A stretch of DNA of 64,000 nt. It comes from Pseudomonas synxantha (GTDB lineage: Bacteria; Pseudomonadota; Gammaproteobacteria; Pseudomonadales; Pseudomonadaceae). Position 1 is the first letter of the stretch, and every line of letters begins with the position of its first letter. A program made the translations under genes and the position numbers. The DNA lies in NCBI RefSeq assembly GCF_900105675.1, contig NZ_LT629786.1:6510001-6574000 (forward strand), written 5' to 3'. The notes under the pieces were generated by a model. That model was not told where the DNA came from. It saw only the letters and a program-made list of their open reading frames with translations, and searched no databases. This document shows positions 53,728-63,883 of the stretch, piece after piece.

Positions 53728-56178
53728 ATGTCTCAGGAACCACTTGCACGAGAAGCAGAGGTAGCCGCATTCCGCGATGCTGTCTTGACCAAACTCACCT
53801 ACGCGGTGGGCAAGGACCCGGATCACGCCTTCGACCATGACTGGTTCGAAGCCATTGCCCTGGCCGCCCGCGACCAAATGGTCGAACGCTGGATGGACCA
53901 TACGCGACGTATTTACCGAAAAGGCCAAAAGCGCGTTTACTACCTCTCCCTGGAGTTCCTCATCGGCCGTTTGCTCTACGACAGCCTGAGCAACCTTGGC
54001 GTGCTGGAAATCGCCCGCGAAGCCTTGTCCGAGCTGGGTGTCGACCTGGAACGGATCCGCCTGCTGGAGCCCGACGCGGCTCTCGGCAACGGTGGCTTGG
54101 GGCGCCTGGCCGCCTGCTTCATGGAAAGCATGTCGACCCTGGGCATTGCCGGCCACGGTTATGGCATCCGTTATGAGCACGGTCTGTTCCGCCAGGCCAT
54201 TGTCGACGGCTGGCAGCAGGAACAAACCGAACGCTGGCTGGATTTCGGCAACCCGTGGGAATTTGAACGCGCCGAGGTAATTTACCCGATCGGCTTTGGC
54301 GGCAGTGTCGAAACGATTGCGGACGCCTCCGGCAAGATGATCCAGGTGTGGTCGCCCAACGAGACCGTACGCGCAGTAGCCTATGACACTCCGGTAGTCG
54401 GCTGGCGCGGCGCCAGCGTCAACACCCTGCGCCTGTGGCGTGCACGGGCCGTAGAAGACTTGCACCTGGAGCGCTTCAATGCCGGTGACCACTTGGGCGC
54501 CGTCGCCGAAGTCGCCCGCGCCGAAAGCATCTCCCGCGTGCTGTACCCGGCCGACAGCACCGAAGCCGGGCAGGAATTGCGCCTGCGCCAGGAATATTTC
54601 TTCGTCTCCGCTTCACTGCAGGATCTGCTGCGCCGCCACAAGAACATGCACGGCTCGGTGCTGAGCCTGGGGGAACACGCCGCCATCCAGCTCAACGATA
54701 CCCACCCGTCCATCGCCGTGGCCGAGTTGATGCGCCAGCTGGTCGACCTGCATGACATACCGTGGGAAGCCGCGTGGGACGTCACCGTCGAAACGCTTTC
54801 CTACACCAACCACACCTTGCTACCCGAAGCGCTGGAAACCTGGCCTGTAGGTTTGATGGAGCGCATGCTGCCCCGGCACATGCAGATCATCTACCTGATC
54901 AACGCCCAGCACATTGACTCGCTGCGCGCCAAGGGCATCCACGACTTCGACGTACTGCGCGCCGTGTCACTGATCGAAGAAGACAACGGCCGCCGCGTGC
55001 GCATGGGCAACCTGGCGTTCCTCGGCTCCCATAGCGTCAACGGCGTGTCCGGCTTGCATACCCAGCTGATGCGCAGCACGGTGTTCTCCGAACTGCACAA
55101 GCTTTACCCCGAACGGATCAACAACAAGACCAACGGCATCACCTTCCGCCGCTGGCTCTACCAGGCCAACCCCAAGTTGACCGCGATGCTGGTGGAGGCC
55201 CTGGGCCCGGACATTCTCGATAGCATGGAAACCCGCCTGACGGAGTTGGAAACCTTCGCCGAGAAACAGACCTTCCGCAAATCCTTCGCCGAACAGCGCT
55301 TGCACAGCAAGCGTGCACTGGCCGAGATCATTCATGAGCGCCTGGGCATCGCGGTCAACCCGGCGGCGATGTTCGACGTGCAGGTCAAGCGTATCCACGA
55401 ATACAAGCGCCAACTGCTCAACCTGCTGCACACCGTGGCCCTGTACCAGGCGATTCGTGCCGAACCCGAGGTCGACTGGGTGCCAAGGGTGAAAATCTTC
55501 GCCGGCAAGGCTGCGGCCAGTTACCACCAGGCAAAGCTGATCATCAAGCTGACCAACGACATCGCCCGCACCGTCAACAACGACCCGACCGTACGTGGTC
55601 TGCTCAAGGTGGTGTTCCTGCCCAACTACAACGTCAGCCTGGCGGAAAGCATCATCCCGGCGGCGGACTTGTCGGAGCAGATCTCCACGGCCGGTTTCGA
55701 GGCGTCAGGCACCAGCAACATGAAGTTCGGCCTCAACGGTGCGTTGACCATCGGCACCATGGACGGCGCCAACGTGGAGATGCACGAGCGTGTCGGCGCC
55801 GAGCACATGTTTATCTTCGGCCTCAGTGCCCAGCAGGTGGAAGCGCGCAAGCACGCCGGAGAGTTCAACGCCGGGCCGGACATCGCCGTGTCCCACCGTT
55901 TGAGTGACGTGCTGCAAGCGATCCGCGGCGGGGTGTTCTCGCCGGATGATCCGGGGCGTTATGTCGGCCTGATCGACGGGCTGATCGACTACGACCGCTT
56001 CTTGGTGTGTGCCGATTTCGATTCCTACTGGGATGCCCAGGCACGGGTCGAGGCGCATTGGCATGACTCCAAGGAATGGTGGCGTTCGGCGGTGCTGAAT
56101 ACGGCAAGGATGGGCTGGTTCTCCTCGGACCGTACCATCCGCGAATACGCCACCGAGATCTGGAAAGCCCTCGACTAA
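53728..56178 (+). CDS. glgP: glycogen/starch/alpha-glucan phosphorylase
   Basis: The 816-residue enzyme releases glucose-1-phosphate from alpha-glucans. The PLP-lysine motif is GTSNMKFGLNGALTIGTMDGANVEM. Other family patterns are YYLSLEFLIGRLLYDSL, DAALGNGGLGRLAACFMES and KRIHEYKRQLLNLLH. No glgA, glgB or glgX gene is adjacent in the window. A REPIN follows the stop codon. Confidence 0.95.
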   Translation: MSQEPLAREAEVAAFRDAVLTKLTYAVGKDPDHAFDHDWFEAIALAARDQMVERWMDHTRRIYRKGQKRVYYLSLEFLIGRLLYDSLSNLGVLEIAREALSELGVDLERIRLLEPDAALGNGGLGRLAACFMESMSTLGIAGHGYGIRYEHGLFRQAIVDGWQQEQTERWLDFGNPWEFERAEVIYPIGFGGSVETIADASGKMIQVWSPNETVRAVAYDTPVVGWRGASVNTLRLWRARAVEDLHLERFNAGDHLGAVAEVARAESISRVLYPADSTEAGQELRLRQEYFFVSASLQDLLRRHKNMHGSVLSLGEHAAIQLNDTHPSIAVAELMRQLVDLHDIPWEAAWDVTVETLSYTNHTLLPEALETWPVGLMERMLPRHMQIIYLINAQHIDSLRAKGIHDFDVLRAVSLIEEDNGRRVRMGNLAFLGSHSVNGVSGLHTQLMRSTVFSELHKLYPERINNKTNGITFRRWLYQANPKLTAMLVEALGPDILDSMETRLTELETFAEKQTFRKSFAEQRLHSKRALAEIIHERLGIAVNPAAMFDVQVKRIHEYKRQLLNLLHTVALYQAIRAEPEVDWVPRVKIFAGKAAASYHQAKLIIKLTNDIARTVNNDPTVRGLLKVVFLPNYNVSLAESIIPAADLSEQISTAGFEASGTSNMKFGLNGALTIGTMDGANVEMHERVGAEHMFIFGLSAQQVEARKHAGEFNAGPDIAVSHRLSDVLQAIRGGVFSPDDPGRYVGLIDGLIDYDRFLVCADFDSYWDAQARVEAHWHDSKEWWRSAVLNTARMGWFSSDRTIREYATEIWKALD

Positions 56179-56195
56179 ACACCGCAACACAAAAT

Positions 56196-56282
56196 GTGGG
56201 AGGGGGCTTGCCCCCGATGACGGAGTGTCAGCATTGACTGTATCAGCTGATCCACCGCTATCGGGGGCAAGCCCCCTCCCAC
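56196..56282. repeat. REPIN, 87 bp
   Basis: Inverted GTGGGAGGGGGCTTG arms between glgP and the DUF2339 gene. Confidence 0.92.
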
Positions 56283-56334
56283 ATTGCTTCTGCGTCGATA
56301 TACTGGCCTTCGGTTCGCTCAGGGAATATCGACC

Positions 56335-59300
56335 ATGCAATGGATTTTCATGCTGATTGGCCTGGTACTCGGCTGGGCGCTCGATGAGTCTTTCAGCGAT
56401 GCGGGTATCGGTGCATTGTTTGGGTTGGGCATCGGCCAGGCGCTCCGCCTGTCGCAGTTGTCGGCCCAGGCGCAGCAGCAGGCCAGTCAGTTGGAAACCA
56501 CGCAGAAGGCGCTGATAGCCTTGGGCGAGCGCCTGCGGCAGCTGGAAGTGCCCACGCCGACCAGCAACGTTGCAGCCGACCCCCCTGTGCCTGAGCCGGC
56601 ACCTGTCGCCAAACCGTCCGAACTGGTTTGGGAGCTGCCTGCTGAATTGACGCCTGGGGCCATGATTGCCGAGCCGAGCCGGCCGCTACCGGATGACGCC
56701 TGGACGCCCAATGCCACGCCTCGGCCACCTGAACCACTACGCAGCCCCAACCTGATCGAACGCGCCATTACCGCTGCACGCAATTGGCTGTTCGGCGGCA
56801 ATACCGTGCTGCGTGTCGGTTTGGTGCTGTTGTTCCTTGGCCTGGCGTTCCTGCTGCGCTACGCCACGGAAGGCATGGTAGTGCCGATCCAGCTGCGGTA
56901 CGCCGGAGTAGCGACGGCTGCCATCGGCCTGCTGGGCCTGGGCTGGTGGTTGCGGCGGCGTAACAGCAATTACGGCCTGATGCTGCAAGGTGCCGGTATC
57001 GCAGTGCTGTACCTGACGGTATTCGCCGCGATGCGCTTGCACCCGTTGATCGACCCGGGCACGGCGTTTGGCCTGTTGGTGGTCGTGACCGTTTTTTCCG
57101 CGATTCTGGCGCTCACTCAAGATGCGCTGGGCCTGGCCTGCGCGGCCGCGCTGGGCGGTTTTGCTGCGCCGCTCCTGGCGTCTACCGGTGCCGGCAGCCA
57201 TGTGACGTTGTTCAGCTACTTCGCCCTGCTCAATGCCGGCATCCTTGCCATCGCCTGGTTCAAGGCTTGGCGCCCACTCAATCTGATCGGCTTTGTCGGC
57301 ACCTTCGGTATCGGCTTCGCCTGGGGCATGCGTTCCTATACGCCGGATATGCTCCGGAGCACTGAGCCGTTCTTGATTGTATTTTTCCTGATGTACCTGG
57401 CCGTCGGCTTGTTGTTTGCCCGGCGCAAGTTGCAGGAGTTGGGTGACGCGCCTGAGGGCGACAGCCGTGGCGCGTTGCTGCGTTGGTCGGCGGCCAAAGG
57501 CGATTACGTCGACGGCAGCCTGCTGTTCGGTCCGCCGCTGTTGGGCTTTGGGTTGCAGTTCGCATTGGTACAGCATCTGGAATTTGCCGCAGCGTTCAGT
57601 GCCTTGGCACTGGGCATTCTCTACATGGCCCTGGCGCGCTGGCTGAGCGGCGGGCGTGCCTTGTTGCTGGCGCAAACCTGCCTGGCCCTTGGGGTGATTT
57701 TCGCCAGCCTGGCGATTCCCCTGGGGCTCGATGCGCGTTGGACCACGGCGGCCTGGGCAGTAGAGGGCGCCGGAATCTTCTGGCTCGGCTTGCGCCAACA
57801 GCGGCTATTGGCGCGGGCATTTGCCTTGTTGCTGCAGCTAGGCTCGGCACTGGCTTTTTTCAGCGAGTTGCGCCCCGGTACAGACACGCTGCTGGAGGGG
57901 CCTGCACTGAGTGCGTTGTTGCTAGGCGCAGCGTCGCTGTTCACGTTTTATCAGGTTCACAAAGCTGCGCCTGAGCTCGCCCACGCTTGGGAACGTAAAG
58001 GCGCACCGTGGCTTGCGGCGCTCGGCCTGGGCTGTGGATATCTGCTGGCGCCGTTGCTGTGGTCGACCCAGGGCAGCGTCATCGGCTGGTCGCTCGCCGG
58101 ACTGGTAACGGCGTGGGCAGGCCAGCGGCTCGGTTCGCAGGCTTGGGTGCGTTGTGCTGTGGCCGTGCAACTGCTCAGCGGCATCAGCTTTGCGCTCGAC
58201 CCTGTCAGTAATTTCTACACACCGATGATCATCGCCCTGGCCGCAATGACCAGCGCCTGGTGTTTGCGGCAGCAGCAATCGACCCGCAGCTCCAAACTGC
58301 TGCTGGGCTGGGGCGTGGTGTGGTGGGGGCTGGCCGTGCTCGGCGAAGTGTGGCGCTCAGCCCCGACGGATTGGCACGCAACCTGGTTATACGCGGCAGC
58401 GGCGCTGAGCACAGGGTTGTGGTGCTGGCTGGCGCTGCGCCTGCGTTGGGTGGCGCTCGGGGCGGTGTGCACCTTGCTGATGCCGGTTGCCGGTATGGTG
58501 CTGCTTGGCACATGGGACGAGTACTACCATCCGGCCGCCAACCTCGCCGGGTTGGCATGGGTTGCGGTTTTCGCGCTGCACTTCGTTTCACTGCGCCGCC
58601 TGGCGTTGCTGGTGCCGCAGCAAGCGCTGAGTGTTGCCCATGTGCTCGGCTGCTGGATGTTGATCGGCGCGCTGACGCTGGAGCTGCGCTACGGCCTGAT
58701 GCAGCTGTCGAGCGAGTACAACGCCTGGCGCTGGCTGGGTTGGGCGATTCTGCCAAGTCTGTATCTGGTGCTCGCGGCACCACCACGTGCCTGGCCGTGG
58801 CCGGTGTCGGCCTATCCGCGTGAGTACCGCGTGCTGGCCACGCTACCCCTGGCCGTATTGATGCTGGGGTGGTTCTGGCTGGCGAATATGTTCAGCGACG
58901 GTACCGCCAAACCGATGCCCTACGTGCCGCTGATCAGCCCGCTGGACCTGGGCCTGCTGTTTGCGTTGCTCGGGGTGTACCTGTGGTCGCGCAGCGTGGC
59001 GCTGCAGCGTGGGGCGCAAGTGACATTGATTGCCCAGGCGGTGGTGGGTGCCTCGTTGTTTGCTTTCTTTACCGCGCTGGTGATGCGCACCGCGCACCAT
59101 TGGAGCGGTGTGCCGTTCCATTTGGATGCGCTGCTGGAGTCGATGCGGGTCCAGGCAGGGTTGTCGATTGTCTGGACCCTGATCGCCCTCGGCCTGATGA
59201 TCGGCGGTCACCTGCGCCATCGTCGCGAAGTATGGCTGGTCGGTGCGGTGCTGATTGCGGTGGTGGTGGCCAAGCTGTTCTTTGTCGAGTTGAGTAACCG

Positions 59301-59412
59301 CGGCGGCCTGGCGCGAATCGTGTCGTTCATCGGCGTGGGTGGGTTGCTGCTGGTGGTGGGGTATTTCGCACCGCTGCCGCCCAAGCGGGCTGAGCCTGCG
59401 GGCAGGCCTTGA
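56335..59412 (+). CDS. large DUF2339 membrane protein
   Basis: The 1025-residue protein has a small N-terminal anchor (QWIFMLIGLVLGWALDE), a coiled-coil-like acidic stretch (about residues 40-120), and then about 25 hydrophobic segments, the DUF2339 pattern (LFGGNTVLRVGLVLLFLGLAFLLRY; RIVSFIGVGGLLLVVGYFAPLP). Function is unknown; no catalytic motif is recognisable. ATG 56335 is preferred over a frame open to 56284, which would begin in the REPIN. Confidence 0.82.
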   Translation: MQWIFMLIGLVLGWALDESFSDAGIGALFGLGIGQALRLSQLSAQAQQQASQLETTQKALIALGERLRQLEVPTPTSNVAADPPVPEPAPVAKPSELVWELPAELTPGAMIAEPSRPLPDDAWTPNATPRPPEPLRSPNLIERAITAARNWLFGGNTVLRVGLVLLFLGLAFLLRYATEGMVVPIQLRYAGVATAAIGLLGLGWWLRRRNSNYGLMLQGAGIAVLYLTVFAAMRLHPLIDPGTAFGLLVVVTVFSAILALTQDALGLACAAALGGFAAPLLASTGAGSHVTLFSYFALLNAGILAIAWFKAWRPLNLIGFVGTFGIGFAWGMRSYTPDMLRSTEPFLIVFFLMYLAVGLLFARRKLQELGDAPEGDSRGALLRWSAAKGDYVDGSLLFGPPLLGFGLQFALVQHLEFAAAFSALALGILYMALARWLSGGRALLLAQTCLALGVIFASLAIPLGLDARWTTAAWAVEGAGIFWLGLRQQRLLARAFALLLQLGSALAFFSELRPGTDTLLEGPALSALLLGAASLFTFYQVHKAAPELAHAWERKGAPWLAALGLGCGYLLAPLLWSTQGSVIGWSLAGLVTAWAGQRLGSQAWVRCAVAVQLLSGISFALDPVSNFYTPMIIALAAMTSAWCLRQQQSTRSSKLLLGWGVVWWGLAVLGEVWRSAPTDWHATWLYAAAALSTGLWCWLALRLRWVALGAVCTLLMPVAGMVLLGTWDEYYHPAANLAGLAWVAVFALHFVSLRRLALLVPQQALSVAHVLGCWMLIGALTLELRYGLMQLSSEYNAWRWLGWAILPSLYLVLAAPPRAWPWPVSAYPREYRVLATLPLAVLMLGWFWLANMFSDGTAKPMPYVPLISPLDLGLLFALLGVYLWSRSVALQRGAQVTLIAQAVVGASLFAFFTALVMRTAHHWSGVPFHLDALLESMRVQAGLSIVWTLIALGLMIGGHLRHRREVWLVGAVLIAVVVAKLFFVELSNRGGLARIVSFIGVGGLLLVVGYFAPLPPKRAEPAGRP

Positions 59413-59507
59413 ACTCTATTGGAGTTAAATCCTCTGATTAGAGGAAATACACCTCGACTCGCGCTAAACTGCGCGGGTTTTCAGCCCCCCATTCTCCGGA
59501 GCCGTCC

Positions 59508-60518
59508 ATGTCCCGCGTTACCCTGAGTCGCTATTTGATCGAGCAGACCCGCAGCAACAACACGCCTGCTGATCTGCGCTTCCTTATCGAAGTGGTGGCG
59601 CGTGCTTGCAAGGAAATCAGCCACGCCGTATCCAAAGGCGCCCTCGGTGGCGTGCTGGGCAGCATGGGCACTGAGAACGTGCAAGGCGAAGTGCAGAAGA
59701 AACTCGACGTAATCTCCAACGAGATCCTGCTCGAAGCCAACGAATGGGGTGGTCACCTGGCTGGCATGGCGTCCGAAGAAATGGACAATGCCTACCAGAT
59801 CCCGGGCAAATACCCGAAAGGCGCGTACCTGCTGGTATTCGATCCACTGGACGGCTCGTCCAACATCGACATCAACGCACCAGTCGGCACCATCTTCTCG
59901 GTACTGCGTTGCCCAAGCGAATACCTGAGCCAGAACGAAGCCCTGAACGAAAAGGCCTTCCTGCAGCCAGGCACTGAGCAGGTGGCTGCCGGCTATGCGA
60001 TCTACGGCCCACAGACCATGTTGGTGCTGACCCTGGGCGACGGCGTCAAGGGCTTCACCCTCGACCGCGAAATGGGCAGCTTTGTGCTGACCCACGAAGA
60101 CATTTCGATTCCTGCCTCTACCCAGGAATTCGCGATCAACATGTCCAACCAGCGTCACTGGGAAGAGCCGGTGAAACGTTACGTCAACGAGCTGATGGAA
60201 GGCGAAGAAGGTCCGTTGAAGAAGAACTTCAACATGCGCTGGGTCGCCGCGATGGTGGCCGACGTGCATCGCATCCTGACCCGTGGCGGCCTGTTCATGT
60301 ACCCACGCGACAGCCGCGAGCCGTCCAAGCCGGGCAAGTTGCGCCTGATGTACGAAGCCAACCCGATGTCGTTCCTGGTCGAGCAGGCGGGCGGTGCGTC
60401 CACCGATGGCCACCAGCGTATCCTCGATATCCAGCCCGAAGGCCTGCATCAGCGCGTGGCGGTGTTCCTGGGTTCGAAGGAAGAAGTTGAGCGTGTGACC
60501 GGCTACCACAAGAAGTAA
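59508..60518 (+). CDS. fbp: fructose-1,6-bisphosphatase class I
   Basis: The 336-residue gluconeogenic enzyme has the metal-binding motif [22 protein letters not shown] and the ending [20 protein letters not shown]. It removes a phosphate from fructose-1,6-bisphosphate. A terminator follows. Confidence 0.96.
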   Translation: MSRVTLSRYLIEQTRSNNTPADLRFLIEVVARACKEISHAVSKGALGGVLGSMGTENVQGEVQKKLDVISNEILLEANEWGGHLAGMASEEMDNAYQIPGKYPKGAYLLVFDPLDGSSNIDINAPVGTIFSVLRCPSEYLSQNEALNEKAFLQPGTEQVAAGYAIYGPQTMLVLTLGDGVKGFTLDREMGSFVLTHEDISIPASTQEFAINMSNQRHWEEPVKRYVNELMEGEEGPLKKNFNMRWVAAMVADVHRILTRGGLFMYPRDSREPSKPGKLRLMYEANPMSFLVEQAGGASTDGHQRILDIQPEGLHQRVAVFLGSKEEVERVTGYHKK

Positions 60519-60568
60519 TACACGGCGATAAATTATCCGCCGTGTTGTGAGGCCGTTCACCCTTGAAG

Positions 60569-60606
60569 AAGCCCCGAAACGTTTCAGCGTTTGCGGGGCT
60601 TTTTTG
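60569..60606 (+). terminator. fbp terminator
   Basis: AAGCCCCG (60569-60576) and the CGGGGCTT ending at 60602 form a stem with an inner AAACG/CGTTT helix, followed by TTTT. Confidence 0.75.
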
Positions 60607-60694
60607 TTTTCGCTCGTCGGGAACCAGACACCTCTTTTCCCTTCTAAGCTTCTGGCAGATACCCCAGCTGCTTTGTCTCTCCAGGAGCTTTTCC

Positions 60695-60949
60695 ATGTCT
60701 TTACGCCGTCTCGCCCTGCTGGCTTTTTGCGTGCTGTTAGCCGCTTGCAGCAAGGTCACTCAAGAAAACTACCAGAAATTGTCGGCCGGCATGGCCAAGG
60801 CCGAGGTAGAGTCGTTGCTGGGCAAGCCAACCGATTGTTCCGGCGCACTGGGCATGTCCAGCTGCACCTGGGGCGATAAAAACAGCTTTATCAGCGTGCA
60901 GTACGCCGGTGACAAAGTTCTGATGTTTTCCGGGCAAGGCCTGAAGTAA
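60695..60949 (+). CDS. small BamE-like lipoprotein
   Basis: The 84-residue product has a lipoprotein signal with lipobox LLAAC (MSLRRLALLAFCVLLAA-C). The mature part, YQKLSAGMAKAEVESLLGKPTDC, resembles the SmpA/BamE fold start. It is shorter than BamE. ATG 60695 is preceded by CAGGAG at 8 bases. A distinct role is likely; function is unknown. Confidence 0.7.
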   Translation: MSLRRLALLAFCVLLAACSKVTQENYQKLSAGMAKAEVESLLGKPTDCSGALGMSSCTWGDKNSFISVQYAGDKVLMFSGQGLK

Positions 60950-60979
60950 ACCGGGGCGCGAGCCTGCGGGAGAAGAAGA

Positions 60980-61549
60980 ATGATGCGTTTTGTTTTGTTC
61001 CTTTGCGCCAGCCTGTTTTTGGCGGGCTGTGCCAGCCATTCTGGCGATGATCTGCAACCCAAGACCGCGAGCAACGTCAACCTCAAGCGTTACCAGGGCA
61101 CCTGGTATGAGTTGGCGCGTTTGCCCATGTACTTTCAGCGCAACTGCGCGCAATCCGAAGCGCGCTATACCTTGCTGCCGGACGGTGACATGTCGGTGTT
61201 CAATCGCTGCCTGACACCTGAATGGAAGTGGCAGGAGGCCAAAGGCACGGCCACGCCGCAAGTGCCCGGCAAGACCGACAAGCTTTGGGTCGAATTCAAT
61301 AACTGGTTCACGTCACTGCTGCCGGGCGTCGCCAAGGGCGATTACTGGGTGCTGTATGTGAGCGATGACTACAAGACCGCCATCGTCGGCAGCCCGAGCC
61401 GGCGCTATATGTGGATCCTGTCGCGCACGCCGACGGTGAGCGCCGATACCCGTGAAGACTTGCTCAGTAGGGCGCGGCAGCAGGGGTATGACACCACGCG
61501 GTTGATCTGGCGTACTTCAGATAAACAAATGGCCAAGACTTCGCAGTAA
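60980..61549 (+). CDS. outer-membrane lipocalin-family lipoprotein (Blc type)
   Basis: The 189-residue lipoprotein has lipobox LAGC (MMRFVLFLCASLFLAG-C). The lipocalin signature is RYQGTWYELARLPMYFQRNC, with the family end motif YWVLYVSDDYKTAIVGSPSRRYMWILSRTP. Such proteins bind fatty acids or lysophospholipids. The start is ATG 60980 or 60983. It follows the small lipoprotein gene by 30 bases. Confidence 0.9.
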   Translation: MMRFVLFLCASLFLAGCASHSGDDLQPKTASNVNLKRYQGTWYELARLPMYFQRNCAQSEARYTLLPDGDMSVFNRCLTPEWKWQEAKGTATPQVPGKTDKLWVEFNNWFTSLLPGVAKGDYWVLYVSDDYKTAIVGSPSRRYMWILSRTPTVSADTREDLLSRARQQGYDTTRLIWRTSDKQMAKTSQ

Positions 61550-61555
61550 TTAAAT

Positions 61556-61641
61556 GTGGGAGGGGGCTTGCTCCCGATGCAGTGTGTCAGCCAGTACATC
61601 TGATACTGACACACCGCTATCGGGAGCAAGCCCCCTCCCAC
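61556..61641. repeat. REPIN, 86 bp
   Basis: Inverted GTGGGAGGGGGCTTG arms just after the lipocalin stop codon, between it and the convergent hutF gene. Confidence 0.92.
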
Positions 61642-61660
61642 ATGTGTTAGGTGTTGGCCG

Positions 61661-63025
61661 TTAGCCCAACAGATCTCTCAAGACTTGCGTGAATACCCGG
61701 CTGCTTTCCTCTTCACCAGCATGCCGCCCGTCCCGCACCACCCACTTGCCATTGACCAGCACATCGCGCACCTGGCGATCGCCACCGGCGAACAGCCAGC
61801 GATTGAGAATCCCATCCTCACTGGCGGTGGCCAGGTACGGATCGTTACCGTCCAGCACGATCCAATCCGCACGCTTACCCACTTCCAAGCGACCAATCGG
61901 CTGGCCCAGTGCCTGTGCGCCACCGTCCAGCGCAGCATCGAACAGCGTGCGCCCAACCATCGGCTGATCACTGCGATACAGGCGATTACGCCGTTGATCG
62001 CGCAGACGCTGGCCGTATTCCAACCAACGCAGTTCTTCCACCACGCTCAGTGATACATGGCTGTCGGACCCGATACCCATGTGTCCACCCTGGGCGAGGA
62101 AATCCACCGCCGGAAAAATCCCATCGCCCAGGTTCGCTTCGGTGGTCAGGCACAAACCGGCAATCGCTCGACTCTTGGCCATGCGTGTCACTTCATCGGG
62201 GTCGGCGTGGGTGGCGTGCACCAGGCACCAGCGTTCATCCACTTCAACATTGTCATACAGCCATTGCAGCGGGCGCTTGCCGCTCCAGGCCAGGCAGTCG
62301 TCGACTTCTTTTTGCTGCTCCGCGATATGGATATGCACCGGGCAAGTCTTGTCACTGGCGGCCAGGACGTCGTGGATTTGCTGGGGGATGACGGCGCGCA
62401 GAGAGTGGAAACACAGGCCCAGTTGCTGCGCGGGTTGTGCCGCCAGGATCGGCTGCAAGCGTGCTTGCAGGTCCAGGTAGTTTTCGGTGCTGTTGATAAA
62501 ACGGCGCTGGCCTTCATTCGGCGCCTGGCCGCCGAAGCCTGAGTGGGTATAGAGCACCGGCACCAACGTCAGGCCGATCCCGCTGCTGGCGGCCGCCAGG
62601 CTGATCTGGCGCGACAGCTCGGTACGGTCGGCATAGGGCTGGCCGCTGACATCGTGGTGCACGTAATGAAACTCGGCCACCGAGGTGTAGCCGGCCTTGA
62701 GCATTTCGATATACAACTGGCGGGCGATGACCTGCAATTGCTCGGGGCTGATCTTGCCGACCATGCGGTACATCAGGTCGCGCCAGGTCCAGAAACTGTC
62801 ATTGGGGTTGCCTGCCACTTCGGCCAAACCCGCCATGGCGCGCTGGAACGCATGGGAATGCAGGTTAGGCATGCCCGCCAATACCGGGCCTCTGAGCCGT
62901 TCGGCGCCGTCTGCACTGGCATTGGCCTCCACCTGGGCCAGCAGGCCATCGGCGCTGACCTCAAGACGTACATCGTTGGCCCATCCATTAGGCAGCAGCG
63001 CGCGTTCGGCAAAGAAAGCGGACAT
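61661..63025 (-). CDS. hutF: formimidoylglutamate deiminase
   Basis: The 454-residue amidohydrolase hydrolyses N-formimino-glutamate in histidine breakdown. The metal-binding start is GMPNLHSHAFQRAMAG. Later histidines lie in VHIHIAEQQKEV and CLVHATHADPDE, and the metal aspartate is in GIGSDSHVSLS. ATG 63025 is used. It diverges from hutC with a 108-base gap containing a HutC-like operator. Confidence 0.95.
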   Translation of the reverse strand: MSAFFAERALLPNGWANDVRLEVSADGLLAQVEANASADGAERLRGPVLAGMPNLHSHAFQRAMAGLAEVAGNPNDSFWTWRDLMYRMVGKISPEQLQVIARQLYIEMLKAGYTSVAEFHYVHHDVSGQPYADRTELSRQISLAAASSGIGLTLVPVLYTHSGFGGQAPNEGQRRFINSTENYLDLQARLQPILAAQPAQQLGLCFHSLRAVIPQQIHDVLAASDKTCPVHIHIAEQQKEVDDCLAWSGKRPLQWLYDNVEVDERWCLVHATHADPDEVTRMAKSRAIAGLCLTTEANLGDGIFPAVDFLAQGGHMGIGSDSHVSLSVVEELRWLEYGQRLRDQRRNRLYRSDQPMVGRTLFDAALDGGAQALGQPIGRLEVGKRADWIVLDGNDPYLATASEDGILNRWLFAGGDRQVRDVLVNGKWVVRDGRHAGEEESSRVFTQVLRDLLG

Positions 63026-63054
63026 GATCAAGGCACCCCGGTCGTGTGTTTATT

Positions 63055-63064
63055 TGTATATACA
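63055..63064. promoter_or_regulatory. HutC-type operator
   Basis: TGTATATACA fits the TGTA-N2-TACA inverted repeat bound by HutC in Pseudomonas. A further TATACA follows at 63065-63070. It lies between the divergent hutF and hutC starts. Confidence 0.65.
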
Positions 63065-63133
63065 TATACAGACGTTTGCCTGCTCGGTAAACTCCGGCAA
63101 TCTATGCATCTTTTCTTCCTGCAAGGATTCCCT

Positions 63134-63883
63134 GTGCCGACTCCGCCCGCCAAGTCTTCGCTGGCTGCCCACATGGACGAAAGTCCGGCGCCCTTGTACG
63201 CCCGCGTCAAACAGATGATCAGCCAGCAGATTCTCAACGGCAACTGGCCGCCCCATTACCGCGTGCCGTCGGAGAGCGAGCTGGTCAGCCAGTTGGGCTT
63301 CAGCCGCATGACCATCAACCGCGCACTGCGCGAACTGACCGCCGAAGGGATGTTGGTGCGCATGCAAGGGGTCGGCACGTTCGTCGCCGAACCGAAGAGC
63401 CAGTCAGCGCTGTTTGAGGTGCACAACATCGCCGATGAGATCGCTTCCCGCGGGCATCGGCACACGTGCCAGGTCATCACCCTGGGCGAAGAAGCCGCCG
63501 GTTCCGAGCGTGCCGTGGCCCTGGAAATGCGCGAAGGCGGACGGGTGTTTCATTCGTTGATCGTGCATTACGAGAACGATATTCCGGTGCAAATCGAAGA
63601 CCGTTTCGTCAATGCCCTGGTCGCGCCGCAATACCTGCAACAGGATTTCACCCAGCAGACTCCCTACGCCTACTTGAATCAGGTCGCGCCATTGACCGAG
63701 GGCGAGCATGTGGTTGAGGCGATCCTTGCCGACGCCGCCGAGTGCAAGTTGTTGCAGATCGAGCCGAGCGAACCGTGCCTGTTGATTCGTCGCCGCACCT
63801 GGTCAGGTCGCCAGCCGGTCACCGCTGCGCGGTTGATCCACCCCGGTTCCCGTCACAGCCTGGAAGGGAGGTTCAGCAAATGA
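63134..63883 (+). CDS. hutC: histidine utilisation repressor HutC (GntR family)
   Basis: The 249-residue repressor has an N-terminal winged helix (SPAPLYARVKQMISQQILNG; PSESELVSQLGFSRMTINRALRELTAEGMLVRMQGVGTF) and a C-terminal UTRA ligand domain that senses urocanate. The GTG at 63134 is chosen because AAGGA lies 6 bases before it; an ATG at 63104 is also possible. The stop overlaps the hutD start (ATGA). Confidence 0.93.
   Translation: MPTPPAKSSLAAHMDESPAPLYARVKQMISQQILNGNWPPHYRVPSESELVSQLGFSRMTINRALRELTAEGMLVRMQGVGTFVAEPKSQSALFEVHNIADEIASRGHRHTCQVITLGEEAAGSERAVALEMREGGRVFHSLIVHYENDIPVQIEDRFVNALVAPQYLQQDFTQQTPYAYLNQVAPLTEGEHVVEAILADAAECKLLQIEPSEPCLLIRRRTWSGRQPVTAARLIHPGSRHSLEGRFSK

Noticed and set aside
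20330..61641. CRISPR array suggested by many similar repeats
   Set aside because: Repeats are far apart, palindromic and in different intergenic sites, with no spacers or cas genes.
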